Shown piece after piece: positions 23,053 through 34,577 of a stretch of 64,000 nucleotides of DNA. Each line of letters begins with the position of its first letter. Position 1 is the first letter of the stretch. Below the pieces are notes generated by a model that had not been told where the DNA came from, made no database searches, and saw only the letters and a program-made list of their open reading frames with translations. The DNA is taken from the NCBI GenBank assembly GCA_025677825.1, contig JAIXMO010000018.1:372001-436000 (forward strand), given 5' to 3'. A program made the translations under genes and the position numbers. Origin of the DNA: Helicostylum pulchrum. Its lineage: Eukaryota > Mucoromycota > Mucoromycetes > Mucorales > Mucoraceae.

Positions 23053-26000
23053 TCATCATCAACAACAGGAATCTACCAACAGTATGACGTACAATGACCC
23101 CACTCAATTCTACATTTACCCTCCTGTTGTCGATCCGTCTCACTTACCCCCTCAAGTTCCATTTGTATCTCAACAACAACCGGAACCACCTGTACTTCCT
23201 TCACACCAAGCTGTCGAACGACCTGAAGCAGCACCTCTTCCACCACCACAAAGACGTGATGAACCCAACTACGGTTTACTTTCTGTTTTATCCATGGCGT
23301 TTATTCGACACGTAAAAGGACTTGAAAATGTTCGAGAACTTTGGTGTGCTAGTGAATACAATGAGTCGTTTACTGGGTCTGAAGCGGTTACTATTTTAAA
23401 GGGACTCTTGTTGAATGAACAGGTACCGGAAGAGTATTGTGTGTTGGTGGCTAATGCGTTGATGAGATGTAAACCCAGTTTGTTTTCTCCTACGCAGTAC
23501 TCGCAAAGATCGTTGATTTCAAATACAATGTATAATTCGGATGATACGTATTTCTTGAATGAAGACGATGAGAATTTACCGAGAGGTGTGTTGCCTAGTT
23601 TGACTCCGTGTTATAGTTATGCGTGTAGACCTGGGCAAGGTGGGTGTTATTCGGAGAGGTGTCCTAATAATGGAAAGGATTTTGTTAGTGATGATAAGGT
23701 AAATAGTGTTTTTTTTTGTAACGTGGAAAAACAAAGGGTATTGATGTGTTTTCTGTATAGGTTGAAGTTACTGTTTCTAGAAATGCTTCATTTAAATCAA
23801 CTAGTTCTCCTGCTGGTGGCTGGGTAAATTATTACATGAACTTTTTTTTTTAAAAAAAAATGTTTCAGCGCACTAAACAGTTTTTTATATATTAGTTGAT
23901 GCCACATGAGGCTTGGGCTGCTAGTGTAGACAGAGAATTCTTAAAGACTTTAGATCCTAAAGAAATCGGAAGACAAGAAGTGTTGAATGAAACTATTTAT
24001 TCTGAAGAAAAGTATCTTTCAGATTTAACTATTCTTCACGAGGTAAAATAAAAAAAGGGGGGGGGGGGAGAAGTTAAATAGAGGAAAAACTAACTATTTA
24101 TTATAGGTCGTGGTACAAGGTCTTGAAAAATCAGGCGCATTAGATAACGATCATATACAAAACTTTATTCAAACAGTATTTAACAACTACCAAGAGTTAT
24201 TACAAATCAGTGAAGCGTTATTTAAAGACCTTTTGCAAAGGTTCCGCGACAACATTGGTAAATGTGTACCTACTATCGGAGACATCTTGATTCAGCACAT
24301 GCAATTCTTTGAAAAGCCCTATGTTACATACAGTCCTCAAGCGTTGATGGCTAAATACTTGGCAGAACATGAAATTAAAAACAATGCTGAATTTGAAGCG
24401 TTTACAAAAGAAATTACAAAGCATGAACGAACAGATAGATTGCCTATTTGGCATTATTTACTGTGTCCTGTTACTCGTATGCAAAGATATCCGTTACTGA
24501 TTGAAGGCTTATTAAAGAAGACGCCTAAGGATCATCCAGATCATGTGTTTTTAACTCGTAGTTATGAAATTATTCGATCGGTTGCTTCGAAAGCTGATAA
24601 TCAAGCAGTACATATCAAGAACAGGCTGGCGATTTTAAATATTAGAGACCGTATCTTGTTTAAGCAAGGCGAGGTACATGATTTATTATTGGATAATCCC
24701 AATCGACGTCTGTACCATCAAGGTACTTTGAAACGAAGAAGTGGAACTTTGGACGTGACAGATAAAAACGATATTTATGCATTTGTGTTTGATCACATGA
24801 TCGTCATGACTAAAATGAGAAAGACAAGTGCTGGTGACGAATATCGATTGTGGAAAAAACCTATACCGTTACAGATGTTGGCAAAGCACAATACTACAGG
24901 TACCAATAGTGCTTCGGTGATTGGCATGCCGGCAGGAACTGGTGTCACGTTGACTCTACATCATTTAGGCTCGCGGGGTGGGTTCATGTATCCGTTCTTT
25001 TGTATAAATATGGAAGATAAAATGAAGTGGACGAAAGCCATTGATGATGCAAAGGCTTCAATGAAAAAGAGGCACGGCGATTCAGATGTCTTTGAGTTGA
25101 GACCCTTGGATGATGTGAATTTTAGAATTGGAAACGGGCAGCCCAGTGGTACTACCACTAGAGTCAACTGTTCGGTGCCGTTTATCTCGTGCAGACAAGA
25201 AAAGAAAATCGCTATTGGTACGGATAATGGTGTGTTCTTTAAGACCGAAGGGCAGGATTCGGTGCGTCGTATTATTCAGTGTGAAAGTGTTATTCAGTTG
25301 GGTGTAATTGAAAAATACCACATTCTTATTGTTTTGACAGGTGAGTAAAAAACAAAATAAGGCAGTATAGAAAGTGGTATACTGATATATTTTTATTTAT
25401 TTAGAAAAAGCACTTCGCGCTTATCCTATTGATGTGCTCGATTCCAAGAGTAATACTAAAGCAATCGATCGTATTGAAGCAGATATTGCGACTAACGTCA
25501 ACTTCTTTCAAATCGGGTTCTGTAATGGACGTGATATGCTGGTGTATAAAAAAAAGAGAAATACCACCAGTGTGTTTGTTGCTTTAGAACCGTTTTGTGA
25601 TTTACGTGATCCCAAGAACGAAAAGGCTTTAACGCAACGAGCTTCTATCTTTAGTACTCGTATTGATTATTTAAAGTGGTTTAAAAAATACAAGGTAAGT
25701 TAAACGAGAGAGATAGAGTTTGCAAACATTTATTAACCAAAAAAAAACAAAATAATAGGATTTCTATATTGGTGCAGATGCTAGTAATATTCATTTCTTG
25801 AAAGCTAAATTGAATATTGTTTGTGAAAGAGGTTTTGAAGTGATTGATCCAGAGAATTTGACAGTGGGTCGTGATATTCCTGACACAGAGGACCCGGAGT
25901 TTTATTTCGTCACGCGTCATGCTGAACCCTTAAAGCCTTTGGCCATGTATCGTATTAGTGATAAGTTCTTGTTGTGTTATGATAAGTTTGCGTTTTATGT

Positions 26001-26437
26001 TAATAATCGTAATGGGTCTCTTGTACCTAGAGCAGATAAGAGAAAGTGAGTGTTGTTGTGTATTTTATTGTTATTATTACTAACTTGTTATAGACCTGCT
26101 ACTGTTTGTGATTGGGAAGGTACTCCTACTCATATTTTATATGCCCATCCTTATATTATTGCTATTGATCCATACTTTATTGAAGTTCGTCATGTGGAAA
26201 CAGTAAGTGCTTTTTCCCTTTAAAAAAAAAATTAAATACTAAAATATGTTTTATTAGGGTGAATTAAATCAAATCATTTCTGGTGAGAATATTCGCTTGG
26301 CTTACTATAATGGAGGTGGTGATAAACCTATTATCCACGTCTGTATGAACCACAGTCAAAAACCAGATACACAAGCTTTATTCCAACTGGTTTTAAGTAG
26401 TCAACGTAATTCAACTGGGTATTCTCGAAGAACCTAG
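21804..26437 (+). CDS. ROM2: Rho guanine nucleotide exchange factor, Rom2/Rgf type (DEP-DH-PH-CNH)
   Basis: Nine exons (21804-21983, 22040-23698, 23761-23823, 23896-24042, 24107-25340, 25405-25694, 25759-26045, 26094-26202, 26258-26437) give 1382 residues. The N-terminal third is disordered and rich in Gln, Pro, Asn, Tyr and Ser, with poly-Gln/His near 23010-23070. Next comes a DEP-like region (ELWCASEYNESFTGSEAV). The DH domain starts with RQEVLNETIYSEEKYLSDL and includes LLCPVTRMQRYPLLI, the helix contacting Rho. A PH domain follows (DIYAFVFDHMIVMTK ... KWTKAIDDA), then a citron-homology (CNH) domain from VNCSVPFISCRQEKK to the end. Rom2-type GEFs activate Rho1 in the cell-wall integrity pathway at sites of growth. 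All introns are short GT-AG. A frameshift-free reading of 4149 nt supports an intact gene. Confidence 0.95.
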
Positions 26438-27599
26438 TTGATATACATGAATACCACCAGTTTTTATTTTTTTTTAAAAATAAATGTATATTAAAATTCT
26501 TGATGCACGCTCTTTGCTATATGCGCTGGGTATTTTCACGGTGTGTGAAAGTGTAACTCTCAGAGTAGTATTTATATACTATTTCCTTAAATTATTGGCG
26601 CACTTTTTGAAAAAAATTGCTTCAAAGTTCGAAAATAAATAGGTCCATTGACAAAAAAAATAGATGGCCCGAAAATTATTTATAAATTGGCGCAAACCAA
26701 GGGTTGACCAAATGCACCAAATTGTTAGAATAAGCATGATAGGATCTTGACTAAAAATATAGTTTATAATTGTTTGTCGTTCCTATTAAAATCTGAATTC
26801 TAATGAGACACACTCTGGGAGCTGAAGATCCTGTAGTTGATGAATATGCAATACATGCTCTTTGAGTACTACGTTTAAACATAATTAAAAAGGTGGTGTA
26901 CTAGCAGGTCTGACACTTCTTAGGGTTTGTTGATCATATTGAGACCTTGCTCTTCTGTGTTGTTATCGAGGGGCTTCACCACGTCCAAACCTTGGCGGCA
27001 TACGAAATGAACGAACAATGTGAAGCATGTTCAGACAAGCGGTCATATAACAATTTTATAGACGAGTAAAAAGTCCCTGATTGTTACTATTCATGACTGG
27101 TAATCAGCAGGAGAACATCCAGTCAAAACAACAGGGAGAAGAGTTTTAAAAGAAAGATTGTAAACAGGGACCTAATCTAATACAAAATTATCTACTGGTA
27201 ATCTTGTAGCTATAAGCTGCTTGAATCATGTTGCTAGCTGGGTTATTTGTTAAATAGTTCGGCTTGTATCAACAATAGCACTCACTTATTAATACATTTG
27301 TGCTACACATATCAAGTCGAGGAAATAATATCGTTCAACTTGGGATATACAAGCAGCATATTTCAGTTATACTCGCTGAATGTACACTTGGTGTTCCACC
27401 TAACAATCTGATTCTCTTTTTTACATTGCGTTTTGCCTGTGTTTCAAACATCAGCCAGACATAAATAAGGGGATTTCATTGATTGAGACACGCTAAAAGT
27501 CAAAAACAACAATCCTCCCCCCCCCCAAGTCTTACCATGCCAGGACTTTTAAAAAGGGTTGGATTTTCTTTATGAGTATTTTATAGCGTAATATTATTA
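26438..27599. other. Intergenic DNA between RhoGEF and the Fanzor locus
   Basis: No gene recognised. Near 26490-26515 the sequence AAATTCTTGATGCACGCTCTTT resembles the start of repeat B. A C run (27518-27527) and AT-rich DNA follow. The left edge of the Fanzor element probably lies in this stretch, but no inverted repeat or target-site duplication was found. Confidence 0.35.
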
Positions 27600-27704
27600 T
27601 ATTTATTAGTGTAATCATACTACAGTACGACAATGACTTTAACTGGTCTTTTTACAACGATGGGATCAAGAAATTAATCAGTCAAAAAGGCTTAAACAAA
27701 AAAC

Positions 27705-27778
27705 ACATCAGTGACTTGCAAAGGTTATAATGATGTCAAATACATCAGTAACTTGCAAAGGTTATAATGGTGTCAAAT
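27705..27778 (+). repeat. 37-bp tandem duplication upstream of the Fanzor gene
   Basis: Two adjacent copies (27705-27741 and 27742-27778) start ACATCAGT(G/A)ACTTGCAA and contain GGTTATAATG(A/G)TGTCAAAT. They differ at two positions. The ATG at 27767 lies in the second copy, so the duplication may have changed the start region of the gene. Confidence 0.9.
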
Positions 27779-29849
27779 CCCTCTTTTTCTTTTCATTATT
27801 GTTTTCTTATGATGGAACCGCCACAGAAATTAGTAGTGGTTAAAAGCTCAATTACTGGTATAGGTTGGAAGGATGCATACAAGCAGCGTCTTATGGAACT
27901 GGTGAAGAATGTTAATATCATTGCGACACACACATACTTCTTTTTGAACTTTATATTTGTTAACGAGCTGGAGGATGATAATACTGATAATGTATTCAAT
28001 TTGGAAGATCTCATCAATGAGGATTTTTTCAGAGAAGTCTTTATGTCGTTATTAAGTGCGTACAAGGTGGAAAAGCGAAAGAAAAGGGAGAAACTAGAAA
28101 CATTCAAAACAATTATAAACAAGCATAGAGAAACTTTTCTTGAACGTACATCCTACAAACCTATCGATCTAAAATACGGACAACAGATAACGAACTACGA
28201 AGTAACCAAAATCCGTACTGCTTATATCAACAATGTTACTTCTAATTTTGGAAATAAGTTGAGGAAGATGTTAAACTTAATGATGAAAAAGAAGGATAAA
28301 TTACAGGAGGCTGTCAAGTCCAAAGAAGATAGACGGAACGTTTACAGTTAAATGAACAAAGTCAAGTTAGCTGTATCTTCAAAAAAAATTAGAGGATGCT
28401 ACTTCATAATTTTTAGGTCAAGATGGTATGAACACTATTAGAAGTTTTATTGGTTGTTACTCTGAAGATTACAAGTTCGAGAAAGGCTCCATCTTTTATG
28501 ATTGCAAGGCAAATCCTGTAAAGCATTTAAGGGCTTATTACCAAATCGCTAAAACGTGTGAAGCTTTGCAAGGTGGAAAATCTATAAACTGCTTTCCTAT
28601 AAGAACTACGTTTATTCCCTGCTATATGACAATCGACACCTTAATTTTGAATACTCAAATTTTTAAAAACATGGTCTTGACGCATCTGGACAAGCAAGTA
28701 GTTTGGGGTGGAGCTATTAATCTCAATTCAAAAGGAATGGAATCACAAGGTCCTGATAAACAAATGACGTTCAGAGGAATGATATATACTGACGGCGTAG
28801 GCGTGTCTATTCTTAAACAAAACCATGACCCAAGGAAAAGAGGTGGTAAGAAGAGTAAAAAACAATTAGAAGACAAGGATTCCTTCAAATATATAGAAGA
28901 TCTAAAAAAAGAAGACCTTCTTGCTGATGTTGGTAAATGCGTTTTGGTTGATCCAGGTCGAAGAGACCTACTATATTGTATGCATGAAAATAGCACTTCC
29001 CAAACCAAAATGGTCTACAGATACACAAAGCTCCGTAACCGTTTTAAGCCTGATGAAGTGATTGCTGCTGAACTTTCTCTTTCTTACCATCATGTCACTT
29101 CTGTCAACAAGGAAAATTTTGTAAAATATCTAGAAGCTAGAGCAAATGTGTCTGAAGGCTTAAACAACTACTACGGCAATGAAGATATACCTCCAGGAGT
29201 CAGAACTGCTGATCGTTTACCTTTTCGCAGAATGAAGCTTTCAAGTGTTATTAACATGAAGCAATCAGAACAGCGATTAGCTAAAAAGCTCAGACAGAAG
29301 TTCGGACAAGACTCTGTAATTATCATAGGCAACTGGACCGCAGCAAATGTGAAGTACCACGAGCCCACCAAAGGAGTCGGAATAAGAAACATGCTCAGAA
29401 AAGAAGGATTCAAGGTCTATTTGTTGGACGAGTTCAAAACTTCCTCATTATGTCCTTCTTGCAAAGATGGTGCTACCTTAGAGAAATTTAAAGAAGTTAA
29501 AAATTCTAGGCCGTTTAGACGAGCTAAAAATCCTACTGTAATATGTCATGGTTTGCTAAGGTTAAACACAATATGTTAATATCTAAAATACTATGAAACT
29601 TGTAGATGTACCAATGAAAACTGTCTACAAGATAGCAAGGAATCTCTAGTTCGTCGTCGTTTTTACAACAGAGATATGGCCGCAACATTGAATTTTAGAC
29701 ATATTTTGTTTAGTTTGCGGGAAAACGGCATTAGGCCTGAAAGGTTCGTACGCAAGACAAATAGTCAATCACTTTCAACAACAAGACCAAACCTCAAAAG
29801 AAAAGCATCAGCTTCTTCCTCCATCCCTGGCACTCAAAATAAAAAGTAA
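27767..29849 (+). CDS. Fanzor protein: eukaryotic TnpB-family RNA-guided DNA endonuclease homologue (possibly disrupted)
   Basis: Two large frames make one protein-like unit. Block 1 (27767-28351, 194 codons) has Fanzor N-terminal character (IIATHTYFFLNFIFVNELE). Block 2 (28428-29560 joined to 29606-29849 across a 45-bp intron, GTTAAAC...TTGTAG) encodes 458 residues. Block 2 has SFIGCYSEDYKFEKGSIF, then FIPCYMTID, IYTDGVGVSIL, RuvC-I CVLVDPGRRDLLYC (Asp175 of block 2), GNWTAANVKY, LLDEFKTSSLCPSC, the second zinc half-knuckle LLRCTNENC formed by splicing, and RuvC-III YNRDMAATLNF. This fits the Fanzor signature D-x(125-275)-[TS][TS]xx-C4 finger-x(5-50)-RD. The blocks lie in different frames. 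A 124-bp segment 28318-28441 (GTCCAA...ATTAG) could be an intron that restores one frame of about 637 residues; otherwise there is one frameshift plus stops. The start may also be Met at 27809. Confidence 0.85.
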
Positions 29850-29912
29850 TTTTCCCGTGCAGTTATCGCTGTAACCCATCAAGATACAGAGTAGGTTTTA
29901 ACCAAATGCATA

Positions 29913-30050
29913 ATGAACCTAAATTTTTTCACATCATGAACCTAATTTTTTTTACATTGTGAACCTAATTTTTTTCATTTTGTGAGCCTATTTTTTTAAA
30001 AATTTTGTACCTATTTTTTTTCGATAAGTGAACTAATAATTTCGGAAAAT
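29913..30050 (+). repeat. Degenerate 24-bp tandem array downstream of the Fanzor gene
   Basis: About six units of TGAACCTAATTTTTTTCATT type start with TGAACCTA, TGAACCTA, TGAACCTA, TGAGCCTA, TACCTA and TGAACTAA, each followed by a T run and a short spacer. The array begins about 70 bp after the Fanzor stop codon and ends about 60 bp before the ATS1 stop. It is degenerate at the distal end. Confidence 0.85.
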
Positions 30051-30109
30051 AGTGTATCATGATGTACAATAAAAAATTTAAAGCCCCTAAGAAAAAAAAA
30101 GTGTTTTTT

Positions 30110-31114
30110 TTATAATCCGAACCAAGATGTGGCACATCCTGCACCGATAATTTTAATATGAGTTTGTGGTAAAGTAATAGGTATATCTATAAAGTCTTTA
30201 TCTGTAGTACAGTTTCCATGCTCGTTCCATCCCCAAGCAGTAACGTTTCCTTCGTTGGTAATAGCAAGTGTATGCTCTGATCCACACGCTACACTCTTGA
30301 TATTGTTCAGTGGTCGATACGTTACTTGTCCACGATCTTTTCTTCCCCACATGGTCAAGTTTCCATTTTGGTCCAGTGATGCACTATGATGCCAGCCTGC
30401 GTCAATAAATACAGAGTTTGCAAGAATGATATGATCTGCGCTTATTTGTCCCAACTGACCATACTTATTGGAACCAAACCCATATACCGTACCATCTTTT
30501 CCCCTTAACAATGTATGCACATGGCCACACACAATTTGAACAATAGGTTGCGGTGTAATTATCTTTTGAACTGTTCGGATATCCTTTTTATCGGTGATGG
30601 CAGTTAGCGATGGACCTAGTTGTCCATGTCGACCACATCCCCAACCGTATACTTGTCCCGATTGGTCTAATGCTAATGAATGACGCCAACCACATGCTAT
30701 GGACACAATGTCTTTTAGTTGCGTAGGAGCGACGGTAACCAAGTCTTGTGTGCTACTTCCATCGAGTTCGTTCCATTTACTGGTACCGACTCCGTAAACT
30801 AGGTTCGTATCAGATAGTAAAAGTGTGAACGCCCAACCGCACGCAACGTCTTTCCAGATGAGATGGTCCCATCGTTGTTGGTAGTATGGTTCTGAAGTGG
30901 ATGATGCAACATGCTCACCAAATTGTGAAGAACCGGTCATATATAAACGACCTGAGTCGGTAATGATAGCTGAGTGGTTACCACCACCTGTTATCTTTTC
31001 AATGGTCTCAGTAGATGGAATACCTTTGCAGGGTGTGGGGGTATTGGTGTCAGTTAAATGTCCAATACCTAATTGACCGTTGCCGTTGGAACCAAAGCCA
31101 AATAATTGAGTCAT
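30110..31114 (-). CDS. ATS1: RCC1-repeat protein Ats1/Kti13
   Basis: An intronless frame of 334 residues, start MTQLFGFGSNGNGQLGIGH, end GAGCATSWFGL. The whole chain consists of RCC1-type beta-propeller blades (ACGWRHSLAL, GWGCGRHGQLG, FGSNKYGQLGQ, ACGSEHTLAI, GWNEHGNC). Length and both ends match yeast Ats1 (333 residues, GGCATTWIVL end) better than RCC1 itself. Ats1/Kti13 binds the Dph3/Kti11 zinc protein and supports diphthamide synthesis and Elongator-dependent wobble-uridine tRNA modification in the cytosol. The gene is head to head with SPB1, and its 3' end lies next to the Fanzor repeat array. Confidence 0.88.
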   Translation of the reverse strand: MTQLFGFGSNGNGQLGIGHLTDTNTPTPCKGIPSTETIEKITGGGNHSAIITDSGRLYMTGSSQFGEHVASSTSEPYYQQRWDHLIWKDVACGWAFTLLLSDTNLVYGVGTSKWNELDGSSTQDLVTVAPTQLKDIVSIACGWRHSLALDQSGQVYGWGCGRHGQLGPSLTAITDKKDIRTVQKIITPQPIVQIVCGHVHTLLRGKDGTVYGFGSNKYGQLGQISADHIILANSVFIDAGWHHSASLDQNGNLTMWGRKDRGQVTYRPLNNIKSVACGSEHTLAITNEGNVTAWGWNEHGNCTTDKDFIDIPITLPQTHIKIIGAGCATSWFGL

Positions 31115-31472
31115 CTTGTATGCTAAAAAAAAGAGAAGAGAGCGGAGGTATTTCGCAAAAATTAAGAGGCGGTTTATAGTGGATACTTTAATTTTTCGAT
31201 AGCTGAATATTCCTATATTAACGACAGAAGTGTATGTTAGTTATCCATAAAACTTGAACAAAAAAAAGGACCTCTTTTGTCATGCAATCACCCTTCTCTT
31301 TCACTAAATCAAAATAGTGTCTTTTTGCATTAAATAGAAAAACCAGTCTCACGTGGCTTGTATGTCCTTTTTTTTCGATTTCCTAATAAATTAAAGTTTT
31401 TTTTTTTTTTTTTTTTATTTTTTTTTCTGTCAGTTACGACTTTCTTCCATTTTTTTAAAAAAAGTATAGATC
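31115..31472. promoter_or_regulatory. Bidirectional promoter between ATS1 and SPB1
   Basis: This 358-bp gap separates two divergent start codons. It holds a nearly uninterrupted T tract at about 31398-31428, likely nucleosome-depleting, and serves two translation-related genes. No PAC or RRPE element was recognised. Confidence 0.6.
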
Positions 31473-34396
31473 ATGGGTAAAGCAAGAGAGAAGAAAAACT
31501 CCAAAGGTAATAAAAAAATAAAATAAACAGTTATTATTTATGAATCGTGTTTGCTAACGACTAGATCTATTATAGGGCGTTTGGATAAGTATTATCATTT
31601 AGCCAAGGAACAAGGTTATCGTGCTCGTTCCGCTTACAAGCTTATTCAATTGAATAAGAAGTTCAACTTTTTAGAGAAATCTCGAGTTTTGATCGATTTG
31701 TGTGCTGCTCCTGGTAGTTGGTAAGTTTTTTTTAGAGATTATAGATTTGACAGATGTTGAATAGATCCTAATAATTTTTTAAATTTTAATAGGCTTCAAG
31801 TTGCAACCAAGTTCATGCCTCAATCAAGTTTGGTTATTGGTGTCGATCTTGTCGCTATTAAACCTATTCCCGGTGTAATTACTTTCCAGGATGACATTAC
31901 AACTGAAAGATGTAGACAAAACTTGAGACAAGAAATGAAGACTTGGAAGGCCGATGTGTAAATATCTCAATTAAAAAGCATGTAAAAACATTGGAACTAA
32001 TTCAATTTTTTATATATATAGTGTTCTCCATGATGGTGCTCCTAACGTTGGTAGAGCTTGGGTTCAAGATGCTTTCAGTCAATCTGAACTTGTTCTTGTT
32101 TCATTAAAACTTGCTACCGAATTTTTGACTAAGGGTGGTACCTTTGTTACCAAAGTTTTCAGATCTAAAGATTATAACAAGTTACTTTGGGTTTTCCAAC
32201 AACTTTTCCGTAAAGTCGAAGCAACAAAGCCCCCTTCATCCCGTAACGTCTCCGCAGAAATTTTCGTTGTTTGTCGTGATTTTATTGCACCTAAAAAAAT
32301 CGATCCCCGTATCTTGGATCCTAGAGCCGTCTTTGATGATGTTGGTGCTGAAGAACACAAGAAGATGACCGATATTTTCAAGCCTGAAAAGAAGAACAGA
32401 CACAGAGATGGTTATGAGGATGGTGATTATACCATGCATAAAACTATTGATGCTATGGAATTCGTCCGTACACAAGATCCTATCACTGTTTTAGGTTCTT
32501 ACAATGAATTTACGTTTAATGAAGAAGAGTCAAGAGAGTTATATAAGCGTGAAATCACAACTGAGGATGTTAAGATCAATTGTAAGGATTTAAAGGTCCT
32601 TGGTAAAGGTGATTTTAAAACACTTTTGAAGTGGAGAGCTGCTCTCCGTGAAGAATACAAGATGGATAAGAAGGAAGAAGAAAATGCCAAGAATGCTTTA
32701 ATCGTAGCAGAACCTATTGATGAAGATGAATTACTCGAAAGTGAACTTATTAACTTGACTAAAGAAGAAGCTTCCAAGAAGAAGAGAGAGAGAAGAAAGG
32801 CTAATGAAAAGAAGATGAAGTTGATTCAACGTATGCAATTGAACATGATTATTCCCACCGATATCGCTTTGGATGACGGAGGTATTGCTGATGACGAAAT
32901 TTTCAACATTAAAAAGATTAACAAGGATGATTCCCTTGATAAACTTCATGCTGGTGATATGTCCATGGCTGATGAATTCGCGGATGATGATGATCTTAAC
33001 GATGTCAAGGTCGATAAGAATCTTCGTGGTCGTATTAAGGAAATGGATATGGAAATGGAAATGGAAATGAAAGAGAACCTTGATTCTGATGAAGAATACG
33101 AACGTGATCTTGAAACTCAAATGGATGAAGCTTATAGTAGATACAAGCAAAGTAGATCTGAAAGAGATGCTAAATTCAGAGCCAAGCAAGCCCGTGATGA
33201 AGATGACGAGTGGAACGGTTTCGACGAAAAGAAGAAGGATGATGAAAACAGAGATAAAAAGTTCGATTCTGATTCCGAGTCTGAGTCCGAGTCTGAATCC
33301 GAGTCTGACAGTGATAGCGATTCTGATTCTGACAGCGACGATGAAACAGTCAAGAAGATCAAGGTCAAAAAGGTCAAGGCTCCCAAACAACCAAAGCAAA
33401 GAGAAATTGCCACTACAACTGTCAACTCTCTTATGAACGATCTTGGTGAAAAGGCAGCTTTAACTAAAAAGACAGCCAGTGGTCTCACTACTGCTGCCTC
33501 CATGTTCTTTGATCAAGATATTTTCCAAGATGTCGCACTTGATGAACTTGTAGATAACGAAGACGATGAATCTGACGATGATGAAAAGGTCGTTCGTGAA
33601 CAATCTCGTAAGAGAAAGAGATCTGAAAAGGACACTGAAGGTGGTGCTGCTGAAGATGATAGCGATTTTGAGATTCAACAAACTGAAGATGCTGCTCCTT
33701 CCGACGAAGAAATGTGGGATGGTGGAGAAGATGAGAACTCCAAGGCCATGAAATTAGCATTAGGTATGAGCATATACATATATTTTAAGCAATTTTAAAC
33801 TAATATACTTTATTATAGAAAACGGTTTGACTACTGTTGAAGCTATTACAATGGCCAAGCAATTGGCTAACAAGGAAAAGACAGTCGAAGATTTTATTGA
33901 TTTAGGTTTCTCCAAGGAAGCCTTTAGAGATAAGGATGGTCTTCCTGAATGGTTCTTGGATGACGAAAAGCACCATAACAAACCTAATTTACCTGCTACC
34001 AAAGAAGCAATGAACTTACTTCGTGAAAAGCTCAAGGCACTTGATGCTCGTCCCATTAAGAAGGTTGCTGAAGCCAAGGCTCGTAAGAAGTTTAAGGCTG
34101 TTCAAAGAATCACAAAAGCACAAAAGAAGGCAACTGATATTGCTGATAACCCAGATATGACTGAGAAAGAAAAGGCAAAGAATATTGGTAAATTATTGTC
34201 AAGAGCCACTAAGTCCAAGCCTAAATCAGATGTCAGAGTTGTTGTTGCTAGAGGTTCTAACCGTGGTGTCAAGGGTCGTCCCAACGGTGTTAAGGGTCGT
34301 TATAAGATGGTGGATGGTGTTATGAAGAAGGAAAGACGTGCTGAAAAGAGAAGAGAGAAGAAGTCAAAGAAGAGTAGTGGCAACGGTCGTCGTTAA
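31473..34396 (+). CDS. SPB1: Nucleolar rRNA 2'-O-methyltransferase Spb1
   Basis: Five exons (31473-31506, 31576-31720, 31793-31957, 32022-33763, 33819-34396) give 887 residues. Spb1 methylates the ribose of a conserved guanosine in the peptidyl-transferase centre of 25S rRNA and is needed for 60S assembly in the nucleolus. The N-terminal FtsJ/RrmJ fold starts [20 protein letters not shown] and has SAYKLIQL (catalytic K), LCAAPGSW (SAM motif I), VVLHDGAP (catalytic D), and [10 protein letters not shown] (catalytic K). Then come a charged middle with a long Ser-Asp/Glu run (about 33268-33340), a Spb1 C-terminal domain ([10 protein letters not shown] onward), and a basic tail ending [12 protein letters not shown]. 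All expected parts are present and the gene looks intact. Confidence 0.97.
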
Positions 34397-34577
34397 AGAA
34401 AACCCAACCTTTCTCTCTTTATTTTTTTTTAGGAAAATATTTTAGATTCCCTTTTCCTTTCCCCCTCCCTTCCCTCCCCTCCTATATATATTTTATTGCA
34501 ACATCTTTCCCTCAGCTTATATTTTTGTCATTTTTAATTCCAAAGGAAAATCATTAAAAAAACTATTTGTAAATTAT

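Larger units (their letters stand above)
27600..30055 (+). mobile_element. Fanzor-bearing locus (putative element, ends undefined)
   Basis: This unit comprises a 37-bp tandem duplication just before the reading frame, the Fanzor gene, and an array of about six 24-bp repeats from about 29922 to 30048. It lies between the RhoGEF and ATS1 genes. In TnpB and Fanzor systems the guide RNA comes from the region at and beyond the 3' end of the gene, running into the element's right end, so 29700-30055 is the place to look. The ends are inferred from where ordinary intergenic sequence resumes. Confidence 0.5.

Noticed and set aside
29913..30050. CRISPR-like array
   Set aside because: Units are contiguous and degenerate, without regular unique spacers, and the host is a eukaryote; treated as a tandem repeat.
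32731..33399. 222-codon minus-strand hydrophobic frame
   Set aside because: Antisense of the acidic middle region of SPB1.
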